Shown here: positions 35,345-48,980 of the stretch, in pieces
How the letters are laid out: each line of letters starts with the position of its first letter
How positions within the stretch are numbered: the stretch's first letter is position 1
Assembly (NCBI GenBank): GCA_002633005.1
Contig: NMRA01000045.1
Span: 923,552-987,551 of the forward strand
Length of the DNA stretch: 64,000 nt
Direction: 5' to 3'
Source: Phoronis australis
Taxonomy: Eukaryota; Phoronida; Phoronidae
Program-made: the position numbers and the translations under genes
Notes under the pieces: generated by a model
What the model was told of the DNA's origin: nothing
Databases searched by the model: none
The model's input: only the letters and a program-made list of their open reading frames with translations

Positions 35345-35410
35345 GCAAAAGAGGACAGCACTGAGGAAACGAAGAAGGAACCAGCAAAAACAGAGCCAGA
35401 AGACACCTCG
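35345..35410 (+). CDS. PPP1R12A: MYPT exon: short acidic/lysine linker
   Basis: Twenty-two codons, AKEDSTEETKKEPAKTEPE then DTS. Acceptor CTCCGCAG, donor TCG|GTAAGT. It is in phase 0 at both ends and accepts either exclusive exon upstream. Human has EEGSNKKETQTD in this interval. Confidence 0.88.
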
Positions 35411-35781
35411 GTAAGTGGCGTTGAGTTTTTCTGATTGTTGCGAGAATGAGCAATTTGGAATTTGTCGGGTTGCAATGGCGAATCAATGATTCAGCCTGCA
35501 TACAAGCGAGCATTCACATAGGATCATGGAACCCTTATCCAACGACTGCTTGTGTAATGTAGACAGTTTGCTGTTGTTACACTATCCAGGTAAATAAATA
35601 GGAAGCCAAGGCTTAGGATTTGCTCTTCTTAGTGAATATTGGGCCGTTAATATCTTGTAACACCATCAGTTAGTATCCTGAGAATATTGCAATGGTTTCT
35701 TTTGACCGTTGGTTTCCTGTGTGGTTTGGACCTTCTAGAAGCAGGCAGGCACACAGCAGTTGACATGCCCAAGATTCCAGT

Positions 35782-35874
35782 GATCCTTATGTACTGTCAA
35801 TATCTGTAGTTTGATTCTTATGTACTGTCATTATCTGTAGTTTGATTCTTATGTACTGTCATTATCTGTAGTTT
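35782..35874. repeat. Three tandem 31-bp repeats
   Basis: Units begin at 35782, 35813 and 35844 with GATYCTTATGTACTGTCAWT. The last two are identical by eye. Confidence 0.85.
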
Positions 35875-36725
35875 GAAGGCTGGCTCAATGGTTGGCCCCT
35901 CTTTTGTTGGATATTCTCTTTGGTCAACCATTGGTAGGTGTTACTGTAGCAACTCTGGTGTTGCCATGGTGATGGGAGGCATCAACTTACTGGGGATTGT
36001 TCTGTAAACACTTGGCTTGTGGAACAGAAATAACATTTTTTATTACTTGCTAGCTTAATCCCATGAATTAACATTTCTGTATCACCGACCAATCATTTCA
36101 GTAGCGGTCATTTTGCTAGTGTTCACAAGTAAGGTCTTGTGTTTATTCGTCAAACGCTCACCTTTCACTCATTGATTTCTTGTGGTATTGTGTGATCTCG
36201 CTTTTCTTGCTAGAAGCTGAGAGCAAATCTCTAGCGGCAGCTCAGAGTCCTGGTGATTTCTGAAAATGTCATGCTCAGTGCTACCACTGTTAAAGTTAGA
36301 TTATTAGATAAAAACTTGTTGAAGAAGACTGCTTTCTTGTAGTGTGAAGTGTCACTAACCAAATCTGTGGTATTGGCAACTTACATTCCTTTCAATAGAA
36401 AGGTAATATTGGAGATGTTGTCAACCCCATGCTCAGAAATACTGCTTGCCATCAGTTCTCAGTGCAGTTTCGGGGAAAACGGTTTTCTTGGATCTGATAA
36501 TATTTCAATAAATGATTGCCATATTGAAAAGCAACTGCCCACTGATTTCCCCCGTCCTCAAATTAGCTGAGCTTATCGTCCCTAAGCATCTCCTTAATTA
36601 GAAACAGTTGTTTGGCCAAGATTGGTGGGGTAGCGTGGCAATTGAACCAATCAAGAGGAGAATTCAGCCTCATCGCTTGCAAAATGTCAAGAGTTGACCG
36701 TTGAGAAATGCAGCTTTGAGATTGA

Positions 36726-37484
36726 TGATTTGACTTGTAAAACTCCTGTCTAGTGTTCATTTAGTACACTTGCATGGTCATAGTGAACAGGGGAACTTTG
36801 TAGAATTGAAAGTGTTACGCTACTTTGTTAAAGAGTCAATTAACTTGCGCCTTTTTTCTAAAACCAGCTGATGCCATAGACCACTTAGTGTTATAAAATT
36901 GGTCTGATTACTGGAGGAATTTTTTCTGAAGTTTGGATTGTATGTAGATCTATGTCTGTCAGCAGCTATCTAGAATATTCCATCCATTTTTTTGCTGCAA
37001 CTGATCATTCTCAAGTTATCCAAGATTTTGTGATGTCATCTGTTTACTTGATTGACTCCCCGCTGCACTTTTGTATGTCTATCATATGCATATTACGGGT
37101 AACANTGATTTGACTTGTAAAATTCCTGTCTAGTGTTCATTTAGTACACTTGCATGGTCATAGTGAACAGGGGAACTTTGTAGAATTGAAAGTGTTACGC
37201 TACTTTGTTAAAGAGTCAATTAACTTGCGCCTTTTTTCTAAAACCAGCTGATACCATAGACCACTTAGTGTTATAAAATTGGTCTGATTACTGGAGGAAT
37301 TTTTTCTGAAGTTTGGATTGTATGTAGATCTATGTCTGTCAGCAGCTATCTAGAATATTCCATCCATTTTTTTGCTGCAACTGATCATTCTCAAGTTATC
37401 CAAGATTTTGTGATGTCATCTGTTTACTTGATTGACTCCCCGCTGCACTTTTGTATGTCTATCATATGCATATTACGGGTAACA
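36726..37484. repeat. 379-bp direct duplication separated by one N
   Basis: 36726-37104 and 37106-37484 are the same sequence with two differences that I can see (AACTCCTG/AATTCCTG and GATGCC/GATACC). A single N at 37105 separates them. This is most simply an assembly artefact in which two haplotypes or two contig ends were joined without merging. Confidence 0.88.
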
Positions 37485-38483
37485 TTTTTGAAGTTAGCGC
37501 ATAGTATTTACGGTGTGAAAAACATGAGGCTTATTCTATTTGAAAGAAATTGGATGCGAGATGAGCATTTTTTCTGAGTAATGGTTTATGGAGCCCTAGC
37601 TCCAGTACTTTGAGGGAATTTTGAAGTTAATTTAAGGATAGATCTCAACATGTGCTATCTGGGGTTTGTCATCCGTTTCTCGCTGCGACCTTCGAGATCT
37701 TTTGATTTGTTGACCGCTGTTTTATTGTCTAATTCCTCATTACACTTATGTTGGTTTATCCTTTATTGTGAAATAATATGTTACTCAATCACTTCCATCA
37801 CTCACCGTCGTTATTGTCATTGTTTTCCATTCATTTTCGCCAAGCGTTATGACAAGATTGTGTTTTTCTAATAATTTTTGTCGTTGTCATTCTTCACCAT
37901 CACCATTATCCTGCGCCAGCACATTTTGCATTTCATTTTGCCAAGTGTCACCCTCTGGAGCACTTTCATTTTGCACCTTGCTCAGATTGGAACTGACTTG
38001 GAAGAACTGGCACATTGTCTGTCCATGTTGAAATCAGATCAATTATGTTCCTTGTTACAGTCAGATAGGTTCAGTTGCCTAGGGAGTATGACTGTCTCAG
38101 CAATTACAAGGGTTACATTAAAATCAATTTCGATTCAAACGCAAGATGAGAACGCCACAGTGTTGCTTTGGAAGAGCAAACCGAGGTGCGAAGAAGTTGA
38201 TATTTTAACATCAGAACATTGTTTACATCGGCTTGACGTAGGTAACGTAACAATTGGATGTGAAATGGCTGGTTTGGTTCTTGCGCGTTATTAGCTCAGT
38301 TTTCATATGATAGTGTTCAGAAGCATCCCATGATGCCATTGAATCACTGCGTTTGTTTCTCATGTCAAGAAATACTATTGCTTGTAAATTTCAAAAATAG
38401 CCAAAAGATGAACCGTTATCATGAATGCGAGTGACTTGACTGACCAGTATTCATGAACATCAATACTGGGTAGTGTTCAATAA

Positions 38484-38575
38484 TGCCAGGACCTCGCTGG
38501 TAAAGCAAAACTGTGTAAAATATTGCTGTGTATTTTAAATGAAAACAGAATTTTGGCTAGATTTTTGTAACCTAG
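38484..38575. repeat. Dispersed repeat related to the element at 61918
   Basis: Shares AGGACCTCGCT, then AAAGCAA, GTGTATTTTAAAT and TTTTGGCTA in the same order as the downstream copy. The terminal inverted repeats are less complete here. Confidence 0.5.
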
Positions 38576-40916
38576 ATTTTTTGTAACCGCGAGACAAATA
38601 CTGCATTCAACCCTGGTGTCCGCAACGTTGGTGGTCAAGTTCATGTGGTCTATAATAACTGTGATTGAAAGTGTTAAGTGAGTGTTTTCTAGGAATGTCC
38701 TCCAGAAAAGGGGTTGGTACAGATGTGTCGCCCATTCTGGTAGGCACTTTGCCCTCTTAGGTTTATAGTGTTTTTCTTCAGGTGGGCAATGGCATTTTGT
38801 CCATTCAGTAACCATCTCGTATCTTGATGTAGAGGGTATTGCCTTGTGTGTAAATTAAAGATAAGTATAATGACTGGGAGAAACTCAGTTCTTTTTCATT
38901 TGCTATTGTCGCAGGTTTCCATTTTCCTTGCTTCTCAGGTATTACGATAGTCAGGTGGTTTTTGAATGTGTAGTTATAACCCCCTACCCTTTCTTTGGAA
39001 GGGAGGCCCCCTCCTTGGTTTCAGCTGGATTGCAAATCATTACCGTCGGCTTGTCTGCTAGGTATTCTGCTGACGTTTGCATGGATAGAAGTGAACTTTG
39101 TCTTCAAAGCAAATCTGGTTTTATGTAAACTTCGGGATTCTGAAAACAAGACTTGTATGCAGTGTTTAAAAAATTACCATGCCAACCAGGCCACAGTTGA
39201 GGAGATGCTGGTGTGCGTAGACTCTCCTTGTGTTGTCTAGCTGCACTGCCCACCTGCTGGTCATGCCTCGGTCTGTTGAGACGCAGGTATGTTGTTGAGC
39301 CAGATGTACGGGTGTTTTTCATAGAAAACATCTTCTGTCCCAGCCATTCAGCATGCCTTTGTACCATTGGTTTGAGTGCAAGTGACTAGCTGAAGGTTTT
39401 GTAATGGTGTTTGGAACAGCTGAGCAATGATCCCTGCTTAGAATAACATGCACACACAGAGATATTGTTGTTTATTTGTTCGAGATTGCTATCTGTATTC
39501 TGCTCTTCTTAGGCAAATATGTGATTGGAACAATTGTGGCTAGTGTTCATTGACATTGTTAAGAAATGGTCGTGAAAGATGTGCCACTTGAAAAAATGTG
39601 AGAATGGACTTGGATCAATTTACTTAGTGTTTCTTGGGAGGTCTGTAATTCTTCGGTCTTTTTGAGTGCCTTGGATTGGATTCTTTTGAAGTTGTGAACT
39701 CTTTGTTAACTTTTCCGAGGAGCTTAACATCTTTTCAATTATTGAGTTGTTGTGTCTGGTTGGAGTTCCCGGCTGATTCCAGTGCCAAATTACCAACGAG
39801 GAAATGAGAAGAGATAATGACCGGAGACTATTTCTGCTTGTGATGTCAGAGGGAAGGTGAAAGAGTCAGCCATAGGGTTATAAATGGAGTCTTTCAGCAT
39901 ACAGAGGTAACTGCTGGCTAATTTGCGGACCTGTGCTGTAGAGTGAGTGTGTTGGCTATTTATAGCCGGCCACCATCTGTCGAACAGATTTGATTGGTTT
40001 GAGTTCTATTGGCAGTTCTGTGCAGGGGAGAGAGAGGTCACAAGTCTGCCAGCACACCTGGATGAGAGTGTCTTGCTGGTGGATTTACAGGTTCTCTACA
40101 GAGCCAGATTGCTGTTACAAGGTGCAAGTTCAGGGGAGGAGGAAGTTGTGTAGGATTGTATAGATGAGCTGCTGCCTACTACAGTTGGGTCCAACTAACT
40201 GATCCTGTGCAATCTTGTTGTCAGGCACCAAAAAGGATTTTAGCTAACAGCGAGAGCCTATGACTGGGATGACCTGATAAAAGGTATTGGATACTGGTGA
40301 CAAGATTGGATTTTTGTTGTTCCAGAGGTCGTTTGAAATTTTCTTCTTGTGACAATAATTTAGAAAGGATTTTACTTTGATGCCGCGGTCAGTTTAGTAT
40401 AGAACAGTTGTGCGATTTCCCTTGCCTGTGTTTGTAGTCAGGTCCACTTGAACCACTTCTAGAGTTATCAAGGCCAGTGTCCCTGAGGCTGAGTAGGAGA
40501 ACCGCTTGACCTACCAAGTCTGGCATTGTTTATATCTGGTGATTAATTGGCTGCTGGCTGCACACAGGCGGCTCTGGTGTTGGAGTGAGTGATCCTAACC
40601 TTACTGGGGTTGATGGACTGTCTGTTGGTGTTAGACTCAGCTGTTGGTTGTATTGTTTGAGTGGAATAACTTTATAGAGTACAATAAGCGTAATGATCGG
40701 TCAGGAAACTCAGGAAGCAATATATTGTTCATCGTTCGTTGTACGGGTAAAACACTAAGACTGTGAAACGTGCAATACTGAGGTCGATTTGCGAGTTGGA
40801 TTTTAACTGTGCTTTAAGTCGTTTCAAGCTCATCCGCCGCCGTTTGTTGACACAATTTCGCACCTTGAAGTATTTAAGGTGTGAGTGGTTGTTCTCAGGG
40901 GATTCCTTTCAATAAC

Positions 40917-40929
40917 CACGTGACACGTG
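40917..40929. promoter_or_regulatory. Twin E-boxes just upstream of the internal start codon
   Basis: CACGTG occurs at 40917-40922 and 40924-40929, separated by one base, 12 nt before the ATG at 40942. CACGTG is the bHLH-zipper (USF/MYC type) site. Whether these act as a promoter element is inference, since they lie in the probable 5' leader. Confidence 0.35.
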
Positions 40930-40941
40930 ATACACACCACC

Positions 40942-41283
40942 ATGTCCTATGGTGGGTACGGTAACCGCTACGGTGGCTCTAGCCCCATCTACGGCAGTAG
41001 TTCTAGCAACCCTTACAGCAGCAGCTCTGGCACCCCCTACGGCAGTAGCTCAGGGGCCCCCTACGGCAGCACCAGTGGTTACTCCAGTCTGGCCAGTCCT
41101 TCCTACAGCTCGTCCAACCTGGCCTCGAGTCCCTCTTACCTGAGCAGCCCCTCGTACACCTATGGGGGTTCTGCCTTCTCTCCTGGCCCCTATAGCATGC
41201 CACCGGCCAGCCCTAGCTACCACTCGCGCTCTGGCTCCACCAGCAGTCTCTCCAGCATTGGAAGTGCCTCAAGTCTGGCTAGT
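40942..41283 (+). CDS. PPP1R12A: MYPT internal alternative first exon: S/Y/G-rich head of a small-subunit-like isoform
   Basis: ATG in a strong context (CACCATGT) opens 114 codons: MSYGGYGNRYGGSSPIYGSS then repeats such as NPYSSSSGTPYGSSSGAPYG and SLASPSYSSS, ending ASSLAS. An in-frame TGA at 40921 means the exon cannot continue an upstream coding frame, so it starts a protein. Donor AGT|GTAAGT ends in phase 0 and joins the phase-0 exon at 48981. The resulting protein would have 265 residues: head, S/R/Y linker, coiled coil and zipper. Vertebrate PPP1R12B makes a comparable small subunit (M20/M21) from an internal promoter. The low-complexity Ser/Tyr/Gly composition is prion-like. GTG at 40927 is a false upstream start. 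Confidence 0.8.
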
Positions 41284-44200
41284 GTAAGTACTGTACTCTT
41301 TAGACCTCTCTTGAACAATTGGAAAGCAAGGGTAGACTCTCCTTATCTTTTCAAGAAGTTAATATGTGTGCTGTTTTGTATCTATGGCAGGTCAAGTTAG
41401 ACTCTCCTTCATTATATTTGTAACATTGGGCATTCTTTATTTGTATCTGGAGTCCTTGTTGTCGTGGAAAACCACAAATGTTTTGTGGCTAAGTTTTGTG
41501 AGGTGGGTTGGGGTGTTGTGCTGTGGTAACAGTGGATGAAGGCTGATTATTTTGACATTAAGTTAATTAAGATGGCTCATCCAGATAATTTCATTAAGCT
41601 GAAACGTCAAGGTATGCTCATATCAAATATAGGAGAAAAGTTCCATGGTGTATGAGGGTTGGATTGGAAAACAACTGTTTTTTCATGCTATGGTAAAGTC
41701 TCGCCAATTTCGGACAAAAATGATTTCCAAAATCATTTTTTTTCCAAATGCTTCCAGCATTGTTTTCAATACTCACGATTTCTAAGAATCTTTGTTTGAT
41801 GATACGTCATTTATTTGGTGCTACTCATCTCTTAGTGAATATATGGAAAAATGAAATTTCACCCGTTCGTCATATTGCATCTTAAATTGGTAAGATTTTA
41901 CCGTATCTTTTCTCAGATCTACTATCCATGCACGTAAGAGTGGCACAAATTTCCCAGCAAGATTCCTGCATTTCAATTCTGCATTCAATTCTATTGAGCT
42001 AACGCAGTGTCTGACTGGCTACAGTCTGTTTCGAACAATCGTGTTTGGTTATGCGTTTATGCGCCATTTTTGAACCTGCAGTTTTGGGGTGGGCCTTACC
42101 CTTGAAATGTGTTACGTCAGTGGCCCTATGATAGTAAGAAATGTTATGAGACCCATGACAGTAAAAGGCTCAATTCAATTTTCACTTGTTAGCCAGCTAA
42201 ACGGAGTAAAATATAGCATTTATAAGTTGTGTTAGCTTTAGTAAAAATTCTCCAGTTATCACTGTGAAAATTTAAACGTTATGTTATTCAAGGTTGAAAC
42301 TTGCACCAAACTTTAGAAAAAATCAATATTGGCCTTCTCAAATTCAAGAAATACATTAAATGGCAAACGATCATTCACTTCTGTTTTACATACACACTAA
42401 GGGGATGGTTGTAAATGTTGCGCTGGTGGCTACTGTATATTTCACCGATTTTATGAACTGGCAAGTCTAGCTTCAGACTCTGTTGATGCAAAAGGAAGTG
42501 TCCGATATTTGAGAAATATGAGCGCCAAAATCGCCTATGTCCCAACGCTCAGAATCAAGAAAATTCAGTTTCGACTTGAATTTGGGTGTCTCAAAATTAA
42601 AAGACTTTCGCGAACTGGAAAATTTTTACGTCACAATAAGTCAATATTTAGTTGAAGATTTCATCCCTCTCATTGGTCTCTTTTTGTTCTGATACACATG
42701 ACATAAATTGTTTGTCATTTAGAGACAAACAAAACACTGCGAACTTAACCATGCCTCCCCCAGGTCCCAAAGGGCTAGACAATAAAGTGATAACAGCTGA
42801 AGGATAGACTAGAGTTATATCTAGATTTGACTGTCATATGGAATTGAAGGGGAGGGTTTTTGTAGTGTATAACCAGTTAACATATTCATAGGCTGTGTGG
42901 GCAGAGTCATTGCAAAGTTCCCCAGCTTAAATGTCTGCCAGTCAATTATGTTGTGTGTGTTTAGCTGTTTAAGTGAGGTAGGTCTTTTCTCCTTCCTACA
43001 TTAAAACTACTTACTGCACTCCATGGTCCACTAATGGTCAAGGGCTCAGTTCAAGTGCCATTTCACACTTGGAGGGGTTTTTAGAATACTGCCGCCTCAT
43101 AGCTGTTAAGGAAAATCTATAATGCTCTGGCAGGTTCTGTGAAAAATCGAGACATATAGGTCTTGGAATGCTTCAACGTATGAATATGAAAGTATAAGTT
43201 AGAGTGAAAGGGTAGTTGTGACTGTGACTGGCTCGAGGTAAAATCTCTAGAATGAGAGTTGTGACTTGCGGGTATTGAATAGTTAACCAGCTGATAGATG
43301 ATACTGAAATAATTCCAAAGTTTTGGAGTTGAAATATCGTTCGTAAGAAGCCTGCCTAAAGTGAGAGCTCACTATTGGACGAGAGTGTGCGCTCGTTTCA
43401 GAAAACAAATAAAAGGCCTCTATAATTAATATAAAGTAAGCTTACACTATTAAACTTAATTATTTATTTCTGTACCAAATTTACTGTAGTTTCCTCCAAC
43501 AATCTTGTCTTGCATACTTTGTGTACTTCCAAGGTACACCGCTTAGAATCGTTGTTGTTCTAGCCTTGAAACTTAGAGGGTCACATTGGGCGACATCTTG
43601 TATTCCGAAATGAACCACCTATCTTGAAGAATGATAGCACTTGCATACTAAGAGTTATTCATGAAGCCAGTGCTCAGGGTACTCGCAAACATCCACCTTA
43701 TTGAACATACTTATTGTATGAATAGTTGTTATCATGTGAATTATGTCGTAAGCTGAAGCTGTAGTATTTCTACCTGTTGTGTTTAAAATAGCCCTTATTT
43801 CAAAAATTTCTGTGACACAAGTTTGCACTTAATTAGGAACCCAATTCATTGGTCATGGTAAATTCCTGAATTCTGTCTCACCCCCCTAGTTGTAAGTGGA
43901 CCTAATTTGACACAATAGTCATCAAGTGTTACATGACTATTATTGATTCAGTGATGGTAATACACATTACATTACAAGGTGTGTTCATTGTGTTCAATAT
44001 TGCACTGTAGGTCCCCAGTGCAGACTCAGCACGCATGGTTCACTGCAGGTTGATTCTTGGCAGCTGTTTATGAGTTCAGCTCTTGATAACCAACCTGGTT
44101 GCAGTGTGACGTGAGCTCTTTGATATTAATAATTACATATCGAGCGGAAGCCAGCATACATACAATAGTCGGGCATTATAAACCACTATTGGAAAAACGT

Positions 44201-47200
44201 CACAGTGCTTGGAGAGGCAGAAATGTGATAGGATTCGACTGGTTGGTTACTAAAGTATTTCAGTTGGAATTTGTGTAAAAACTGTCGTATACTATGTGGA
44301 AAAGGGATTTACCATACATGACTACGGACTCTGGGTCCACTAAGCTCAAGGTAATGATAACTGTTGATTGTAACCAAGTGCTGTAATCCACTGTGAAATC
44401 TGGCCTCTTTAGCATGTGGTGGAAAGAGTGGATTGCGAGCAAATCATTTTAACTGAGACTGCCTTGGTTGTACTGCTGTGTAGTTTTTTCTTACTTTGTT
44501 TAGTATCACTGATCTTGATTATTGGTCTCGGCTTCTGCCTCAGTTCTTAGTATGATTAGACTACTTAAGAACTGTCTATAAATAGTGTGTTTGCAAACGG
44601 CTCTGCAGGTTTGCGATGTGGGAGACATTATTTTTTTTCGATGGTGTAACCGTTGTGTACGCTATGGTGTGTTGTATGAAGTGTCACTTCAAAACTTGGG
44701 CTGCGTTCTAAAAGGCTTTAGTCCTGCGAGATAGGCAGCTGAGATCATAGGGCATCAGGCTAGTGAAAAGTAGTGTCGTGATCCAACTGATGACTTTACC
44801 TAGCATACACTAACAAAGTGGCAGTAACTGAAAGTGAATGAATGGCAGGATAATGACAAAGTGTTTAATTTTGGGAATAAGTGCCTCGTCAGTTACTATT
44901 TCTGTTGCATAAGCCTTTTAGTCACTTCTTGCTCTCGTCATATCGGTTTTTCTACTTTGAGTTTCGAATCCAGTGAAACGTAGTCGTATGGCATGGGTGA
45001 AATAATTTTTATTATAAAATTTTTACTTTTAGTTTTTGTGGATGGATAGCCTATCTTTCTTTGGTGTCACGTACAGTGTGCCAAACATTAACAGTGGCCC
45101 CGCTATTGTGCGGAAATTGTTATTTTACCCTAGCTCACAATGTAGAAGAGCTTGTCTTGACTCTGTCTCCCCCATTGCTTCAGTGCTTGTACAGGAAGGT
45201 ACCTGGTCAGTACAATAGTCTATTGTGAAGGTCTGAATTCACTTGGATATATTTTGTTGTGGTTAGGCATCTCTTATGTAATTACTACCTTTTCTTGGTA
45301 AAGGACAGAAACCAGTCATTCACAGATTCCAGCACTGCTCAGGATTAGAAAACGCCCCAACTGAACTCATCTTTAATGTGGAAGTTGCAAAACTCTTCTA
45401 TTGTTGACTCAGTTTTCTAAATTTTGTGCACATTGTAGTAGAGTCATACAAGCAAAGAATGATTCACTGCACATATACAGGATTGGCCTCATTTTTAACA
45501 GTAAAACCTGCTGAGCGAGATAATGGCCTGGTACACTAATAGATACTACCAAAGTAATTAACATATTAGGCAGCACTAGATGGCAGATGTGTTGCATTGT
45601 AGGTTAATGCCGAACAAGTGAAGTGGCACCGTTATGTTTTGGGTTGGGTCTGCTGTAATATGGAAGGATTCTAGTGAAGAACATTCACTTTTCTTCTAAC
45701 CTGTATTATTCTGGTTGACCATTTTACAAGTATTTAAAAATTCACATACGCTAAACAGTGTACCTTATCTCGTGAGATTTTTTCCTAAGAATTGTTAAGT
45801 TCATCTTAAGTGCCGTCCACGCACAGACTCACCGTAGAATAAATTACTCCTGGAAGGAGTTGTCAATAGGTTTAGAGGCTGTGTGAAATTGTGAAGTTTA
45901 AGCTATTCCAACTTGCCTTACTTGTGACAACTTACTTGTGACAACTTCACATTATCGAGGTGAGTAACTTGTTCTAGGGTTACGTGCACCACTTGTAATC
46001 ACTTTGTGGCTGCAAAAGTGAAGTAGGACGGAAGTAATTATCAGGTGCGGTTACATACAGACGGGTTTTCTTTTACGCGCCCTACTTGCATTAGGCGTTC
46101 ATTGCTACGCACAGAGCAACAACTTCCTCCTTATAGTTATCGGATATGTGTGTGTGTGTGTGTGTGTGTGTGGACGCTCCACTTACGGTAAAAGTGGGAT
46201 AAGTTGCAATAGTTCAAGTTGTTTTAGGGTAGGCTGTACTGTAAGTGTGTTGGATCTCACACCAACTCATTATCAACGGCAGTAGTAGTATCATGGAGAT
46301 AGTGTTATCTAACCATTGTTTTTGTTAGGGAACATAACTCTCAACACAGTCCCTATACAGGTCAGCTGATAAACTTAGTTTTCAGTGCCTTATCCAACCC
46401 TTGCTGTTCATAGTAGGTGTAAATCATTTTCAGTAACTATGAAGCTAAGAGATGAAATCTTAAAAAGGCATTTTGAGACATGTTTATTACTAAAATGGGC
46501 ATTACTCAGTTTAGAAATGGCTTTGAGCTTTGTACGAACTGACTGTTCCCTATTTCTTTAGACCAAGCTCATGAAATTACACATTGCGACAGAAATTCTA
46601 AGCCGTGTCTTCTGAGGGGCAGTTGACTTGATAATTAGTGCTTCTAATTCAGACTGAGGTATCATTCCACCTGAAAGTTCCGTTATGTCAGCTCCTCTGA
46701 CCCAACCTTCAATCTCGATATTCAAACCTTCATTGCTTAAACCATTCTTTTCTGCGCAGTCACTTCTTTGTCAGCAACATATGGGGCGCTTCATGAGCGA
46801 AACTTATTGCGTTGATACTTTCCAGACATTTTTCGTACTTCTTATGTTAAAAGACATGAGCAAAGATTTCACACTTTCATAGCTAAAAACCAGAAGTCGT
46901 TTCTCAGAATGTGTTGGAGAGTGCAGTCTGAGACTAACCGGTCTCAGAAATATTGAAGTGGAATTTCTGACCTAAGCCCAAAGCACTTTAATGTGATGTC
47001 AAAAGTCAGTTTCATTTAGAATACTTTTTCATCATTTCATTAGTTATTCTTTATCAACCTGTAGTCTGGGACTATGTGTACTAATGCAGTTAATCTCAGT
47101 TGCTATCTGTATGAATAATGTTGATTTCTCATTATGGAACTCCGTTGCAAGTCTTTCTTATTAAACCTAGATGGCATAGTTGGATTTTGTATTATTGATT

Positions 47201-48980
47201 GAATATGTTTGTCGTATATCACGACCTCTAGCCGTAGCCCATCGGAATAGAGATACGGCAAATGTTCTTCAGTTCAGCACACGAGACGGTGATCATGTGC
47301 TGTTTAATTTTGTCAAATTTCTTCAAAATAATGAAAAAAATTGATTTCATCATCAGCAGGATCAATAGCAGTGATCACAAAACAACAATTTTGTTACGAG
47401 AGTTTGAGCATTTTAACAAATGTATCCATTAAATGTTATAAAAATGGAAAATTCCTATTTGACAAATATTTTTGTGCAAAGTTCAGGAGAGATTATCATA
47501 ACCTTTCCCCACTTAAGGTTTTTTTTTCAACTCTGACTTTGAGAGGAGTTGTGATGGCTGTTCTAGTCTAGGAGTTGCGCTTTCCCGCTGATCGGAGCTC
47601 TCTGTAGCACGGGAGTTTTGGTGCTGGTGGGAAAGAGGCATACGATTGCTGCGAATGGAGATATTGGTTGAAACTGCTTTTTCAACAGATCTTGATCACT
47701 GCTGTATGTCAGGCAGTCACTTGCAGGGATCCTGCATTTTAAGAACCAGTTCAATGCCTGTTTTTCAGGGGTGAATACTGGTTCTCAAAATGCAGGAAGC
47801 CTGTAAATGACTATTACTGCATCTCATGAACCACTTGGCATAATTTGTTTGAATTTACAAACATTGATTTTTTTGCTCTGCCTGAAGGGATTGATTATTC
47901 TGTACTGGCTTTTATGTTGTTAATGATAAGTGTATCCAACTTGAAATGCGAGTCGTTCTATAATTGAAATGCAAAGTAAGTAATCTGTGCCTGAGAACTA
48001 GTCTGCTTGTTATGTATCCCAGTCGCTTTAGGGGGGAGGTGTTTTATTCCTCCATGACATATGTACTAAGACTGGTGTTGCAAGTTGCCAGCAGTGTGGT
48101 GTAAAGGTTCTTCAATGCCACTGTAGGTGAGAGGGTAGTCAGTGCATATGTCCGTCATTGACATGCTGGCAACATTACCCAGTGGGTAATTTGTTTGCTG
48201 TGGGAAAATATCCACTGATAATTCATTCTAGAAAGCACTGGTTTTTCAATTCCTTGATTGGGAGAGGCCAATGAGTGCCGGTGTAATTAGGTAGAAAGTA
48301 GCACAATGAATATTCAATATATCATAGATGATGATAGCGTCACATAGATTTAAGAGTCGTTTTAGTACGGTAGGGAAAGCTAGTGCCTTCCTCCTCTATG
48401 AATGAAATGGTCCTACTGCATTAAGTGAGCGTGAATGGTTTTGCCTCGAAAGACTTTGTTTTGTAATTACAAATTGCCTTGGCAGTTTGAGTTATCGCCG
48501 AGGCATTTAAATCAAAAAAGTAATTGTTCTAGTGGTGTGCATTAAATCAAACCCAAGTTACAGTACTTACAAGACAAAAGCAATAGAGACAAAATTTTTC
48601 TCACCTTAAAGGATAATTCTGTTAATAGTAAAAATGACTGGCAATAAATATTAATGTGGCAAAATTTTGATTACAGAGTGGATTAGCTACCTCATTAACT
48701 TAACTGTTAATCTCCCTTCATTATCTCGGTCATGAAAACTGTGAGGATGAATTCAGTTTCTGCCCAGTCGTCGTGATAAGGAACTCCGGGTTTTTTTGTC
48801 TCATTACTTTTGGCATGTATTGTATGGTTGCTTGCAAGTTAAATTTCTTAAAACTCGGGGTTGGTGGGTGTTCAGTTCTATGTGGGCACTAATCCAAACA
48901 AAAACTGTAGCTTATTCTCGTTTCAGATATTTTTGTATTTTCAGTGGTTTCTTAACTTACGTTTCTGTTTTTCTTTGCAG
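41284..48980 (+). other. 7.7-kb intron
   Basis: No exon was recognised. It holds a GT microsatellite at about 46147-46173 and, near 48610-48790, a likely inverted copy of the ATGACCCAGAATT repeat family. Short open frames in all registers look random. Confidence 0.55.
46147..46173. repeat. GT microsatellite
   Basis: An uninterrupted run of GT units. Confidence 0.85.

Larger units (their letters stand above)
35411..40941 (+). other. 5.5-kb intron upstream of the internal first exon
   Basis: Contains a 3 x 31-bp tandem repeat (35782-35874), a 379-bp near-identical duplication around an N (36726-37484), and a repeat fragment near 38484-38575 related to 61918-62034. No other exon was recognised. 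Open frames at 37878 and 38995 have no recognisable features. Confidence 0.55.

Noticed and set aside
40927-40941. Upstream start at 40927 for the S/Y/G-rich exon
   Set aside because: That codon is GTG. The ATG at 40942 has the better context.
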